Positions 33,378 through 45,633 of a stretch of DNA of 47,308 nucleotides are shown here, piece after piece. The notes below the pieces were generated by a model. That model made no database searches and was not told the origin of the DNA. It saw only the letters and a program-made list of their open reading frames with translations. The stretch spans positions 1 to 47,308 of the forward strand of contig QANT01002659.1 of NCBI GenBank assembly GCA_003254885.1. The letters are read 5' to 3'. Position 1 is the first letter of the stretch; each line of letters starts with the position of its first letter. The DNA is from Purshia tridentata. Its lineage: Eukaryota > Streptophyta > Magnoliopsida > Rosales > Rosaceae. Both the position numbers and the translations under genes were made by a program.

Positions 33378-33618
33378 AGGTGGAATAAGATTTTTAAAAT
33401 GTCACTCACGTACAAAAGTAAGTTGAATTTCTCATCATAATTTAAATGAAATTAATAATTTAAATTTAATTATTATCATATTGGAAATATATGATTGAAA
33501 ATATCAAAATTACAAGAATAAGAACAAACTGAAAATTTCTTGAAAATACCATATCAAAAATACCATTTGGCCTATTTAAAGAACTTGCTCAGATATATTT
33601 AATTAGACAAAAAAAAAA
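33378..33618. repeat. Direct repeat, right copy (period 563 bp)
   Basis: This is the second copy of 32815-33035, starting at the same AGGTGG and ending in the same GACAAAAAA run. It has an extra AT-rich 20 bp near 33440-33470, itself a small local duplication of the ATTTAAAT(T) motif. Confidence 0.92.
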
Positions 33619-33639
33619 TAAACTGAAAGTCAACATCGT

Positions 33640-34150
33640 CTATTCCAATTTTTTTTGGCGCAAGAGATACATGGTCTTGAAGTATCACAGTCACACCCCT
33701 ATACACAATTACAAAATTGCCATCAATGTTTAGACCAACACAGTTACACAGCAAAGCCACGAGACTGTTTTGTGAAAAAGTAGAGAGACCTCTTTGGTCA
33801 TTTCAGCCGAAACGTGTTGTAGATTTGTCGGGTAGTAAATGGGTTTGTCTGCGGGTCAGCTTCGGCCAAATACGGTCTTCTTAAGTTAATGCCGGAACAG
33901 GAACGTTCAGTTGGACCCACCTCCTGCATCACGTTGATGACGTGTCGCGCTCAGATTCTTTCGCGGGCTTTCTCACTCTGCCCTGAAGGGCTTTTATAAT
34001 GTGCGGCAAAAGTTGGAAAAGATGGAAAGGTTATTTGTCAGAAGCAGCTGTCATGGGCCCTACCTAATTTCGTCACGACTCCCAAAGATCTGGCTTAAAA
34101 TCGGAGCCGAGGATTTGGACTTTGGCGTATAGTACGCCGCTAACACCACG
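33640..34150. promoter_or_regulatory. GC-richer gene-less patch with promoter-like motifs
   Basis: Within very AT-rich DNA this ~500 bp is markedly richer in G+C. It holds TGACGTGTC at 33938-33946 (combined TGACG/ABRE-type core), TTATAAT near 33994, and a perfect short palindrome GGCGTATAGTACGCC at 34124-34138. No downstream frame is convincing. It could be a distal element of the histidine kinase gene, a non-coding RNA promoter, or a relic of a lost gene. Confidence 0.3.
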
Positions 34151-36860
34151 TTTGGCTCAGCAATAAAATAACCACAAAAGAGTATTTTCTCTTTTTGTCT
34201 AATTTTTTTATAATTATTTTTAGGAAAAAGAAAAAAGAAAGATAAGCTTAAACTATAATTCTATTAACAATAAGTGAGAAATGTAATAATAGATAAGAGA
34301 ATATGCCACACCAGCCCTGATAATAATATAGAGTTATTGGGTCATATGGCAAAGCAATATGATATATAATTAAATGTGGACAGTTGTCATATGATTAAAA
34401 AATAGTGTACATCTGTGATATAAGTTTAGCTTACCTAGGAAAAAAGTGAGAAAATCAATAGTTAAAATCATTGACATGAATGCCCACCAAAGTAAATCTT
34501 CATTGGGAGAAGAATGCACATAGTGGTGGTGGGTCTAAAGTCCAACTGGATAAAGTGATTTTGGAGCCTTAAATTTGTTGCCTAATATGAGGAGCCATTT
34601 CTTAGGTGTACTTTGCTAGTTTCAGACTTTCAGTCACTAGAACTGAAAAGAAAAGTAGAAAAGATAAAAATAGTGAAGCATTTGATGCCATTATGTCAAA
34701 CACTCATAGTGCTTTCAAGAATCGATCTTCTTCTTCCTCTTTTCTATTTTTCTTTTTTCTTTTTTTTTAATAAAGTTATCTGAATTTAATTTCATTCTTA
34801 TTTCTTACTTACCAGTCACCATCCTATGCTTTTTCCTCTTAAATCCATCTTATGTTTTTTTATAATTTAATGAACATTTGACACAAATTAATCTTATTTT
34901 GATAAGAGAAAACTTAATTTGTAAATCAAGAGGTTTTATCTTATGCGAAATGTAAATGTGCAAAGTTGATGATCAAGAGTTTGTATCACCAAATTGATGA
35001 TACAATGTTTGACCGCTTATTGTGCAAAGTTCAAAATTTATGGTAAAAGTGTTTAAACGCTATCTTACATTCTACATTTCTCGTTCTGCATTACAATAAA
35101 ATACAGCATAATAATTTAATAATAAAGATAGAGAACAGAAAAAAAAAAAAAAAGATTCAATTAGGTAAAAAGAAAGTACAATGGTTAATGGGCAAGGTCA
35201 ATGCTTCACAACTAACATATGTCCACTAGAGAGACAAAAGCTATGATGTTTTTTTGTTTACTCAAAATACTGAGTTGTACAATGTAAGGCCAAAAGTGTT
35301 GTACAATTATAAAGTTGCGTCTCAAATATATGTCACATGATTATATAGACTTGTTACCACTTAAGCAAGTCTGAATGAATAAAATAGCTTCTAATGATGG
35401 TCAAACTAATCATGGTTTGGATTTAAGTGATTAATTAATTATTTTTGCAAAAGGATTTAAGTGATTAATTTAAAAGCTACTTTGTATGAGTCGTATTAGT
35501 TGTGCATTGTCATCATAATGAAATATTATTCCATTATATTTTACATTGGTGGGTAAAGTATATAGCCAACACCACATATTCATAGATGCCCACATCATTA
35601 ATAATTTAATATATATTCCAAAACACATACAGTGGCAGATTAAGAATCTTCACACACTAAGGTAGGGTACATCGTGCATGGTACCCATTAACTCATTTCC
35701 CGAGTAATTGCCGATTTTTTCCCCATATGTTGGTGAAAAAAATCATAATTATTAAAAATAACAATAAAATAATCGCTGTTAGTTTCGTTTGGTTGTTTGA
35801 GTCATATAGCTAGCCTGCATGCTACATTATTTAAAAAAAAAAAAGTAAATTACTACTTTACTATAGAAAATAAATAACAACTGAATTCTGAGTGGAAGCC
35901 TCTCCTCCTCATTGCCCTTTTTACTAAAGATCAAAAACAGTCATCATCCTCTCACTGTTTTTCTATCTCACTTGCGAGTCCGTTCGTATATCTGCACTGC
36001 AGCAATAGCAGGAAACAATACACCATCTTTAATCACTGAATGGTGCAGTCTCTTTCAACTCTTAAAAAAAGCAAAGGAGGCCCAGAGCAGATAAATAAAG
36101 GAAAATTAATAAGCCAACCAAACCTAAAAAAATTGAAAAATGAAAAAGCTTTGGTTATTGTTTATGGTTTTTTATATTTTAGGTAATTTTGTAATTGTGT
36201 TTTGTTTGCTTTTGCTTAACCTTCCCCCACCAGATGATGAGACAATGATGTGCCCAACTTCCTATCACTATGCTGGACACCAAAACTGAAGAGAGAGAAT
36301 AAGAGAGTGTGGGGTTAAAAAGAAAAAGAAGAATAGACACATCTATTTATTTTTTTTTCACTCTGATAATTGATTCCAGTTGGAATTTTATAGAAACCAA
36401 CTCTGCCCAGTCTTTTTTTTTTTTTTTTTTTTTTTTTNTTTTTTTTTGGTGCAGAGTTTTTCTTTGAAAATGTTTCACTGGTGATGCTTCTTTTTGGTTG
36501 CACAGAACTGTGAGAGGTAGAAAGAGCCAGAAATAGAAAAAGGCCAAATTTTTTCTCTTATCTCCTTAATGATTTTTTCACAGGTTGCCCAAATAATAAC
36601 AGGGGTCTGGTTCAGCTTGTTGTTTGGTATGATTGCTACCCTTCAATGTTCTCTAGAAAAGGTGTGGTTTTGATGGGTTTACATGCTTCACAGATGAGAA
36701 GAAATAAACTTAGTATTGAGCTTTAAAGTGGAAAAACAGAGGAGGCCTGGAGAAGTAAAAGGGCTTTGGACCACTTGGCTTTTCTTGATTTGGTGTTAAT
36801 TGGAGTTGGGCTCTTGAAAGTTGAAGTGAGTTCCATTCAATTTCACTTCCTTGTTGAGTC
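34151..36860. other. AT-rich intergenic DNA upstream of the histidine kinase gene
   Basis: No gene is recognisable. There are several A or T runs, the longest (36413-36447) containing an N at 36438. The frame at 35912-36094 has no known content. The probable distal promoter and leader of the histidine kinase gene lie at the right end. Confidence 0.5.
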
Positions 36861-36863
36861 TTC

Positions 36864-37051
36864 ATGAGAGGTTTGGCATAAAGCATTGTGCTTGATGAGT
36901 TTGTTAAGCTGGTTCTGGTGAATATTGTACTGGGTTTCTTGCAAATCTGGTTAAACTTTCAGTCTGTGGTTCTGTCGGTTGCTTCATTTTGATGACTTGT
37001 TCTGCTGGAGCAGGAAAAGAGTTTGTGTCAAGTTTTCAAGGATCTGTGTGA
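36864..37051 (+). promoter_or_regulatory. Upstream ORFs in the HK2 5' leader
   Basis: Three short ATG-initiated frames precede the main start: 36864-36881 (5 codons plus stop), 36895-36921 (8 codons) and 36992-37051 (19 codons, MTCSAGAGKEF...). None overlaps the main ATG at 37077. The third starts 85 nt upstream of it. Leader uORFs usually lower translation of the main frame. The leader's extent is inferred, as no transcription start is visible. Confidence 0.5.
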
Positions 37052-37076
37052 AGTTACATAGGTGTGCCTTAGTAGC

Positions 37077-40000
37077 ATGTATCTGAATTGCAGGCTCTCT
37101 GGCTCTAATGGCATTTTACCTGCTAATTTCATGTTGAATAAGGCAATGGAGCCTTTGCATGGGCCTAATTGTGTCAGAAAATGGAGAAGAAAGCTTCTAC
37201 TGCTTGGGCTTTTAGGTTTTATTACTATTATTTGGTTTTTCATGAGTTTCAATGATGGAACTTTGAGGATGAAAGAGAAGACTCCAGATATGCGTGGAGA
37301 GAAAGCTCGAGTCCTGCATCAGCATTTCAATGTCAGCAAGAACCAGCTTCTGGCTTTAGCTTCCTTATTCTCTGAATCAGATCAGGTGCTGTGTTCGTGG
37401 CTCTTAAACTTGTATCTTTAAACTCTTGGTTCAACTTTTTCCCCTCTTTTCAGCTGTGGTTTCCTTCTACATGGTTTTCCTTTTCAAAAACCGGCCCACT
37501 TTTGCAATGCGATCTTTCAGTTGTATGTGATTTGACTTAGGAGTGAAGGGTAAACTAATTAGACAAAAGAGATGAATTGGAATGCTTGGAACATGAGACT
37601 GAATTTAGGAACTTCTTTCTCTCTTCTCCACTTCTGAATTTTGGATTTCCAATTGCAATAGTTGAATCCACGTCAATTTGTTAATCCTGTTTGAGATGGA
37701 ATTTGGTGTATGCTATCTTGTTATCTTTGTCCTCACCTTAAATGGGTTAATCCCATCCCTTTGGGAGTTTCTAGCTGTATGGGCCAATTTAAGTATTATT
37801 GTTAGTCCTACTGTTCTAGCTGTTAGCTTGATATTATTGTTGACACATTTTCTCACAGGTTAAACTTTTGGGGTCCCAATGGGTATCTAACATTAGCAAC
37901 TATATTAACTGAATAGTGCTTTTTGATTATTGATTTTGTCACATATTTTTCCCTTCAGACAATAAGATGTTACTTTAAGCAACTATATTAACCGTCTCTA
38001 TGTATCAAGAGGAGAAAACTGCAAAGTTACAAAGGAACATGCATTGAAGCTATTGGATGTTGCCTATTTTCAACTACTTCTTACTATCTATGTGTATTGC
38101 AGATAAAATCCTTTGAATGTACGAAAGAACCAGGACCTGGAATGCTGTTAAGTGATGGCATTTCCTGTGCTTTGAAGGTACTATGCTTGGATGAGCAAGA
38201 GTTTCAAAAGCGTCATAAATGGGTTGCAGAAAATGTAGAAGCCAAGGAGCAATGCCTGATTCAGGATGTTAACATCCCCAGGAAGATTGATCTATCATTG
38301 CTAGAGGACAAATCTATATCACACACTCCGCAGTCTACAATTTCAGCTAGTAGGATTTCTGAAAAGGTAAAAGGCATGCGTCTAGTACGCATTTCATTTG
38401 TACATGTGTTACTAATGTAGAAAGAAAAAATGTTTAACTCATCAGAGGTGAAACAAAATAATTTAATGTTCTGTTTTTGTTTGCTTCCATCAGAACAATT
38501 TGAGATCAGGGCCACAGGTTGAGTGTGCAAAAGAGGATTCTCAGATTTTATGTGGATTGGTAAAAGGGTGTTGGTGGATTTTTGTTGGAATGGTTATGTG
38601 CTACAAAATGTCTGGTTTTTCTTTGAAGTTGTGGAGGAACCAAAAGCAGAAGCTGGTTCATGACTGGTCGTTGACTTTGCAGCAGAAAGTGGTTCAAGAG
38701 CAGCCATTGGCTCGGAATAAGCAGCCAGAGAAACAGAAACAGCAAGCCCAAAGTCCTCCAAAGGTTGCTGGAAATTGGAGGAAGAAGCTCCTAATAGTAT
38801 TTGTCTTATTTGGGATCATTGTGTCAATTTGGTTATTTTGGCACTTGAATAAAAGTGATTTTCTGTGGAGAGAGGAAACACTCTCCAACATGTGTGATGA
38901 ACGGGCCCGGATGCTGCAGGATCAGTTCAATGTGAGCCTGAATCATGTTCATGCTTTAGCCATTCTTGTCTCCACCTTTCACCATGGGAAACATCCTTCT
39001 GCAATTGATCAGGTAATTGTCATATCTACCTTAGGTTGGTCTTTAGGTTACTGGATTGTGCTTTCTCAAATCATCAACCTTATAAATAGTATTTTTATCG
39101 ACTCATTTCAGTTACATCCTGACAGCCTTAATTGTTGATCAAAACCACATTGGTTTTGAAAAAACCCTATATTTATAGAAATTTGCACATTAACTGGTGT
39201 GTTGCATGTGAAGTATAGAGTATAATATTTTGAGTCTTCTGCTACTTCTTTGTCTTTTATTATGCCATTTATTTTTTTTTACATTTTTAATTGATAAAAC
39301 TGAAACTCCAACATGTCTTTGATTTGGTGATATTGGCTAGTACGGAGATGGAAGTGATTCTCATAGAGAGAATCTAAATAAATTGGAAAACTATCTGCAT
39401 ATGAGAATTTTGGTTGGTGTAGTATGTTTTGGGATCCATTTAAAAGTGTAGTTGTACGCTTCTTTCCACAGAAAACATTTGGTGAATATACAGAGAGGAC
39501 AGCTTTTGAGAGACCACTGACTAGTGGTGTTGCTTATGCTTTAAAAGTTACTCACGCTGAGAGGGAACAATTTGAGAAGGAACATGGATGGACTATAAAG
39601 AAAATGGAAACTGAGGACCAGACTCTAGTCCAAGATTTTATTCCAGAAAGCTTGGATCCTGCTCCTATTCAAGATGAATATGCACCTGTGATATTTTCTC
39701 AGGAAACTGTCTCCCATATTGTCTCCATTGACATGATGTCTGGAAAGGTTTGCCTTTTTAACTTTGTGCTTCCAGATTTATGTTCACAAGCAGTTCTTGC
39801 AGAGTCCCCAAAAAAAAAAAAAAGTAGTCCTTGCAAAAGCATATTCTAATTTAATTTTCATTAAAATATAGGAAGACCGTGAGAACATCTTGCGAGCAAG
39901 AGCAACTGCGAAGGGAGTACTGACTTCCCCTTTTAAGCTTTTGAAATCCAATCATCTGGGGGTTGTACTCACGTTTGCTGTCTATAATACTGATTTGCCT

Positions 40001-43000
40001 CCGGATGCCACATCCGAGCAACGCAATCAAGCAACTGTGGGGTAATTTTGTAATTGTGGATTTTTCTTGATTTATAGCACGTGGCCATGACTTGTCTATT
40101 GTCTATTGTTGTGAATTATTTTGTTTTTACTATCTAGAAGCTGAAATTGATCCTATTATGTGGCTTTCATAAATAGGTATCTAGGTGCATCTTATGATGT
40201 CCCGTCACTGGTGGAGAAGCTTCTGCACCAACTTTCCAGCAAGCAAACAATTGTTGTTAATGTTTATGATACAACTAATGCATCTGCTCCGATCAACATG
40301 TATGGTACTGATGTTATTGATACTGGCCTATTGCACATTAGCAGCCTTGATTTTAGGGATCCACAACGCAAACATGAAATGCACTGCAGGTCAGATATTA
40401 TACATCATTGAGTTTATATATCAGCCCAAGGATGTGGAATTACATTTTTTTTTTCTCCAATCTAAAACAGTTTTCTTTTACTTGCAGGTTTAAGCAAAAG
40501 CCTCCTTTTCCTTGGACAGCAATCAGTGCATCAATGGGAGTCCTAGTAATTACCTTGCTACTTGGTCATATTTTTCATGCGGCTGTAAGCCGAATAGCAA
40601 AAGTGGAGGCAGACTATTGTGAGATGATGGAACTCAAAGTTCGTGCAGAAGCTGCAGATGTGGCCAAATCTCAGGTATATTTTGGTCTTTTCTTTCATTA
40701 GAAATAAGAGTTTTGTGGAAGTCGAAGATTTTCTCAGAGAAATTTTTTTTTATACATTTCCAATTTCAAAGTCATATTTTTTTCAGTCCCCTCCCCAATT
40801 GCTTATGACATGATATTTAAGTATGATCATGTTGCTGAACGTCTCTCTATTTTGCAGTTCCTTGCAACTGTTTCCCATGAGATCAGGACACCAATGAATG
40901 GTGTTTTAGGTAATTGAAACTTTCTTTAGTGAAACTATTACTATTGTGCAAACTTTCAAGATTACCTAATCTGATAATAATTCCAATCAAAATCTAGGTA
41001 TGCTGCAAATGCTGATGGACACCAATCTTGATGCGAACCAACGGGATTATGCCGAGACTGCTCATGCTAGTGGAACAGATCTAATATCTCTGATAAATGA
41101 GGTTCTTGATCAAGCCAAAATAGAATCAGGCAGGCTGGAACTTGAAACTGTACCTTTTGATCTGCGCTCAGTGCTTGACAATGTTTTATCACTTTTCTCA
41201 GGGAAATCTAATGAGAAAGGGATCGAGGTAAAAACCAAATTGTAACCATCTTATTGATTTATTCTTCTGTGGTTATTGATATCAGTGCTTACAAATTATG
41301 GTTCTTGGTTTTGTTTTTCTGAGAAAAGTTGGCTGTTTATGTCTCCAATATGGTCCCTGACGTTGTCATTGGTGACCCTGGACGCCTTCGACAAATAATT
41401 ACAAATTTGGTTGGGAATTCAATCAAGGTTAGATATGTTTCTTAATACCTGTTGTCAAATAGCTTCATCCCGTTTCCCCCTCCCTATACTGAAATGAAAG
41501 GGCTAGGATGTCTCTTAAAGATGATGTTGAAGATCTAACTGCTATGCTTATGATGGTCTTTAACTGTAATAACCTATGAATAACTATATAATTGGGACTT
41601 GTGGATGGTTCAGATACTCAGTCCAATGAATTACGCTAAAAATCAACCCTATCAAATGATTATGTTTAGAGCTAGTCCATTATGTGCAGTATAGTTTCCA
41701 TTTTAAAAGTGTTACAGGTTTCAATACTTAATTGTTATGCTAATGTTTGTTTGTTTGAATTGAAGTTCACCCATGACAAAGGACACATATTTGTCTCGGT
41801 GCATCTGGCAGATGAAGTGAGGGGTCCACCTGATCTTATGGACGAAGTTTTAAGACAAGGGTTGAATTTAGTGGGAGACATCTCAAACAAAACTTATAAC
41901 ACCTTGAGTGGGTTTCCCGTGGTTGATAGATGGAAAAGTTGGGAATTTTTTAAAACATTAAGTAGTGCAACAACGGAGGAACCTGATATGATCAAATTAC
42001 TAGTAACAGTTGAGGATACAGGTGTAGGAATTCCTCTAGATGCGCAAAGTCGCATTTTCACGCCTTTTATGCAGGCTGATAGTTCCACTTCTAGAACTTA
42101 TGGTGGCACTGGAATAGGATTGAGCATTAGCAAACGTCTGGTAGATCTGATGAATGGGGAGATAGGGTTTGTGAGTGAACCTGGCACTGGCAGTACCTTT
42201 TCATTTACTGGATCTTTTGGGAAAGGAGAAACAAGTTCTCTGGGTGCAAGGTGGCACCACTACGAACCAGCTGTCTCAGAGTTTCAAGGACTGAGAGCAT
42301 TGGTAATAGATAAAAGAATAATCCGAACTGAGGTCACAAGATACTATATGCAGAGGTTGGGGATATCTGTGGATATAGCTTCCAGTCTGGAATCAGCATG
42401 CTCATATCTATCTAATAGTAGAAATGCAAGGTGAATTTAACATTTTCAAGTATAGTTTATAGTAAGTTTTATATGCTAACAAATTGAATATTCAGGGTTT
42501 TAATATTCTTCTCTGAAATTTAATTACCATAAACATGACAAAAAGATTAGTTTAAACCAAGGATAGTTTGATTTAAGGAAGGGAAATCATCAAACCACTT
42601 GACAGTTTTTTCAAATTTCTTTAATCATCAAACCAAGGATACTTATTAAATTAATTTATATAAAGTTTCTACTGATAACTATACAACTTGCTTTTCATGT
42701 TGCTAATGTGTTGTTGGCTATCTTGTGTGCAGTCCGTCCGCATATTTGGCCATGGTCCTTATTGACAAAGATGTTTGGAATAAAGAAATTGGTCTGGCAT
42801 TCCATCAGTCACTTAAAGAGCACAAGAAAAACAACATCATGGAATCCCCCACAAACCTTCCGAAGATATTTCTCTTGGCTACCTCCATTAGTCCTGTTGA
42901 ACGCAATGAATTAAAATCTGCTGGCCTTGTAGATAATGTATTGATGAAGCCTTTTCGGTTAAGTGCCTTAATTGCTTGCTTTCAAGAAGCCCTTGGAGGT

Positions 43001-43862
43001 GGTAAGAGGAGGCTTGCAAATATAAAAAAACCAACTCTTGGAAAGTTGCTAAGAGACAAGAAGATTTTGGTGGTGGATGACAATGTAGTTAATAGAAGAG
43101 TGGCAGAAGGTGCTTTAAAGAAGTATGGAGCAATTGTTACCTGTGTGGACAGTGGAAAGGCTGCTTTATTACTGCTTAAGCCGCCTCACAACTTTGATGC
43201 TTGCTTTATGGATCTCCAAATGCCAGAGATGGATGGGTAAGCAATATGTTCGCTCTTCATTCTCTAATTTTTGTTATATCTTTGAATGCAAAGGAAGCTA
43301 GAGAATGCATCCCATATAGCTAAGAACCCTAGGAAAGGTCCACTACCCTTCCTGGTTGACATCATGTTAAAGACCGATGGCAGCCTCACTTGTAATTGAT
43401 GAAACCAAATTTTGGTCATTGTCTAGTAACTTAGTTACTTAGAACCAGGATTTCTTGTTTATTGGTCAATTGGTGGCTGATAAAGGGGAAAGATGTAATA
43501 AAATAAATATGAATCTTTTAGCTGTTGAGTGTCTCATGATGACAGGTTTCCCATGTAATAATCCCCATTTTGAGTAATGGTTGCAGTTTTAATACTGTCT
43601 ATCGTTATGCAGGTTTGAAGCAACTCGGCTAATCCGTTGTATGGAGGATAAGGTAAATGAGGAAATTGCATCTGGGGAAGCATCAGTCGATATGTTTGGC
43701 AATGTGAAAAGTTGGCACACACCAATATTGGCTATGACGGCTGATGTGATTCAGGCTTCAAATGAAGAGTGCATGAAGTGTGGGATGGATGACTATGTGT
43801 CAAAACCATTTGAAGAAGAACAGCTGTATTCAGCAGTGGCACATTTCTTTGAATCTGGTTAA
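37077..43862 (+). CDS. HK2: Cytokinin receptor hybrid histidine kinase, AHK2 type
   Basis: Thirteen exons give 1245 aa: 37077-37385, 38103-38366, 38494-39012, 39472-39747, 39872-40041, 40177-40389, 40488-40674, 40858-40909, 40998-41227, 41329-41427, 41766-42430, 42733-43236, 43613-43862.

A membrane segment at about 38-58 is followed by others near 213-232 and 289-309, then the cytokinin-binding CHASE domain (about 310-584, with [21 protein letters not shown] and [14 protein letters not shown]), and TM at 590-612. The kinase has H-box [10 protein letters not shown] (His653), N-box [12 protein letters not shown]1 DTGVGIP and G2 GGTGIGLS. A receiver-like domain ([10 protein letters not shown]) lacks acidic residues. 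The true receiver has VVDDN (Asp1110/1111), phospho-acceptor Asp1155 in MDLQMP and Lys1227. It perceives cytokinin and passes phosphate to HPt proteins. AHK2 is chosen over AHK3/AHK4 by the extra N-terminal membrane segments and overall match. All catalytic residues are present. The start codon is uncertain. Confidence 0.95.
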
Positions 43863-45530
43863 TAGAGAGGGATTAATTTGGAAGTGGTTTTTCATGGCAT
43901 TCCAACCAAGTGATTTATCTGTTCTAATTTTGGAATGATGACCAGAGTGTCAGGCTCTCCAACTAATCCTGGCCACACCGCGATGGCCTGGCTGAGAGAC
44001 TAATTCTATCCATATTCTTTTTGTCTTCCAAATACGGTAATTGTTCAGCATTTCTCTTCTCTTGATGATTTTTGTATGTGGATATTCATATAAGCATCAA
44101 ATCTGCATCATGCATTGTGACAATGCCTCTTTTCCTTGTATTAAATATTAAAAGTTTCACTGAAAAGGTAAGTACGGAACTTTAATATAAAATCTACATT
44201 TCCCACATGTGAGAATATGACATAGTATTGGAATTTGCACACTGTTTTTCAACTATGTAAAAACTTGTTTAATCACAACGCCTTTTTTTTCCCCCTTTCA
44301 GGAATACTTAGCTTCTGGCCGTGGGCAATCAATAGGTTCATGTATGTATGTATACTCCGAGGCTGGCTAATTTGTTGTCTTCAGATCTATATTTTATGAC
44401 CATCTCCCAAGGAAAATAAGAGAAGCGATGGCATTTTCTGTACATAACCTATGCTCTTTTTAGATTAGTGCTTTCACTTTTATTTTTATTTGTTTCATGA
44501 TGCTTTATGTATTCTCCATTGAAGTAGATCAGAAATAATTAATGTTATAATGCAAAAATCATCCATTTTTTGAACTCTGATGAGATGAATTGATCTTTCA
44601 TCTTCTCAGAATTGGTGCAAGATTGCATGCAAATAAACCCAAATCCTTGGAAGTTGAAAGATTAAATTGTTCATTTCATTATTGTTAGTAATGGCTGCTT
44701 TGACATTATATCATTATATTTCAAATCTACGCATCTTGGGAGATATAACAAAAAACCAAAGCTGGTTTCAGAGTTAATCTGACAATGGGGCAGCTTGATT
44801 CTTTTGAACAATTTTGTAGGGGTACATATCACAGTTGATATTATGTAATGAAGATCTTGTTGTAACACGTGACAGTACACTCAATGTAACATATTTTTTC
44901 ACGATAGTGATACATAATTGCTTGCTCAATTGCATTGTCACAAACCGATCTTGTGCCTTTTTCATTTTGTTTTCTTTTGTTTTGTTGCCCCTTTGCAAAC
45001 CTTGCCATTCTGATAAGCTGGGATTGTTCAACATCCTGTAGGGGTTCTCAAGGAGTTTAGAAAAATTATTACTATGTTACGTTAAGAATTTGAGATGAAT
45101 GGTCAATAAAAAATGAATTGGTTTTACCATTACAGCTGCTATGAAACTTCCCATCACCTGGTTTTTTTATTAAGATAGCTAAAAGCTGCACTTCAAAGAA
45201 GGGTGAAATATGGCGGCCACCAATCAGCTCCCATTATATATATATCTACAGCATGCACCAAAAAGGTTTCGCACTTTCTTCTTGCAGATGGGTAAATGAA
45301 ATTATTGAAGTGGAGTTCATTTGACAGTTGTACCATTACCATTTGTTGGGATATGATCATATGACAGCCTACCGGGAGACCAATATCATCAGATTCTAGC
45401 ATGTGCCAACTGTACTGGTTTTGCTAGTAAATTGATTAATTCATCAATTTGTGTTCTGCTAAGAAACGTTAGGAGTGTGGCAACTTGTTAAAAGAGATCT
45501 CAAATACATATTTTAAAAGTTTTGTATGTC
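43863..45530 (+). other. HK2 3' flank and spacer
   Basis: Probable 3' UTR is followed by AT-rich spacer. The frames at 44671-45041 and 45193-45402 lack recognisable content. Confidence 0.5.
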
Positions 45531-45633
45531 TATATATTGAGCTGGCTCTGGCCATTAGATTTTCATCTGGATAGGCCATTCATAGTGAAACACTCTCTCC
45601 CTTTCTCTCTCTCTCTCTCTCCCACACACACAA
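45531..45633 (+). promoter_or_regulatory. Core promoter and leader of the X8 gene
   Basis: TATATATT at 45531 lies about 100 bp before the ATG. A TC microsatellite (about 45600-45621) and a CA run fill the presumed leader. Confidence 0.5.

Noticed and set aside
36315..36547. Lys-rich minus-strand frames across the poly-T run with an N
   Set aside because: They are produced by the homopolymer itself.
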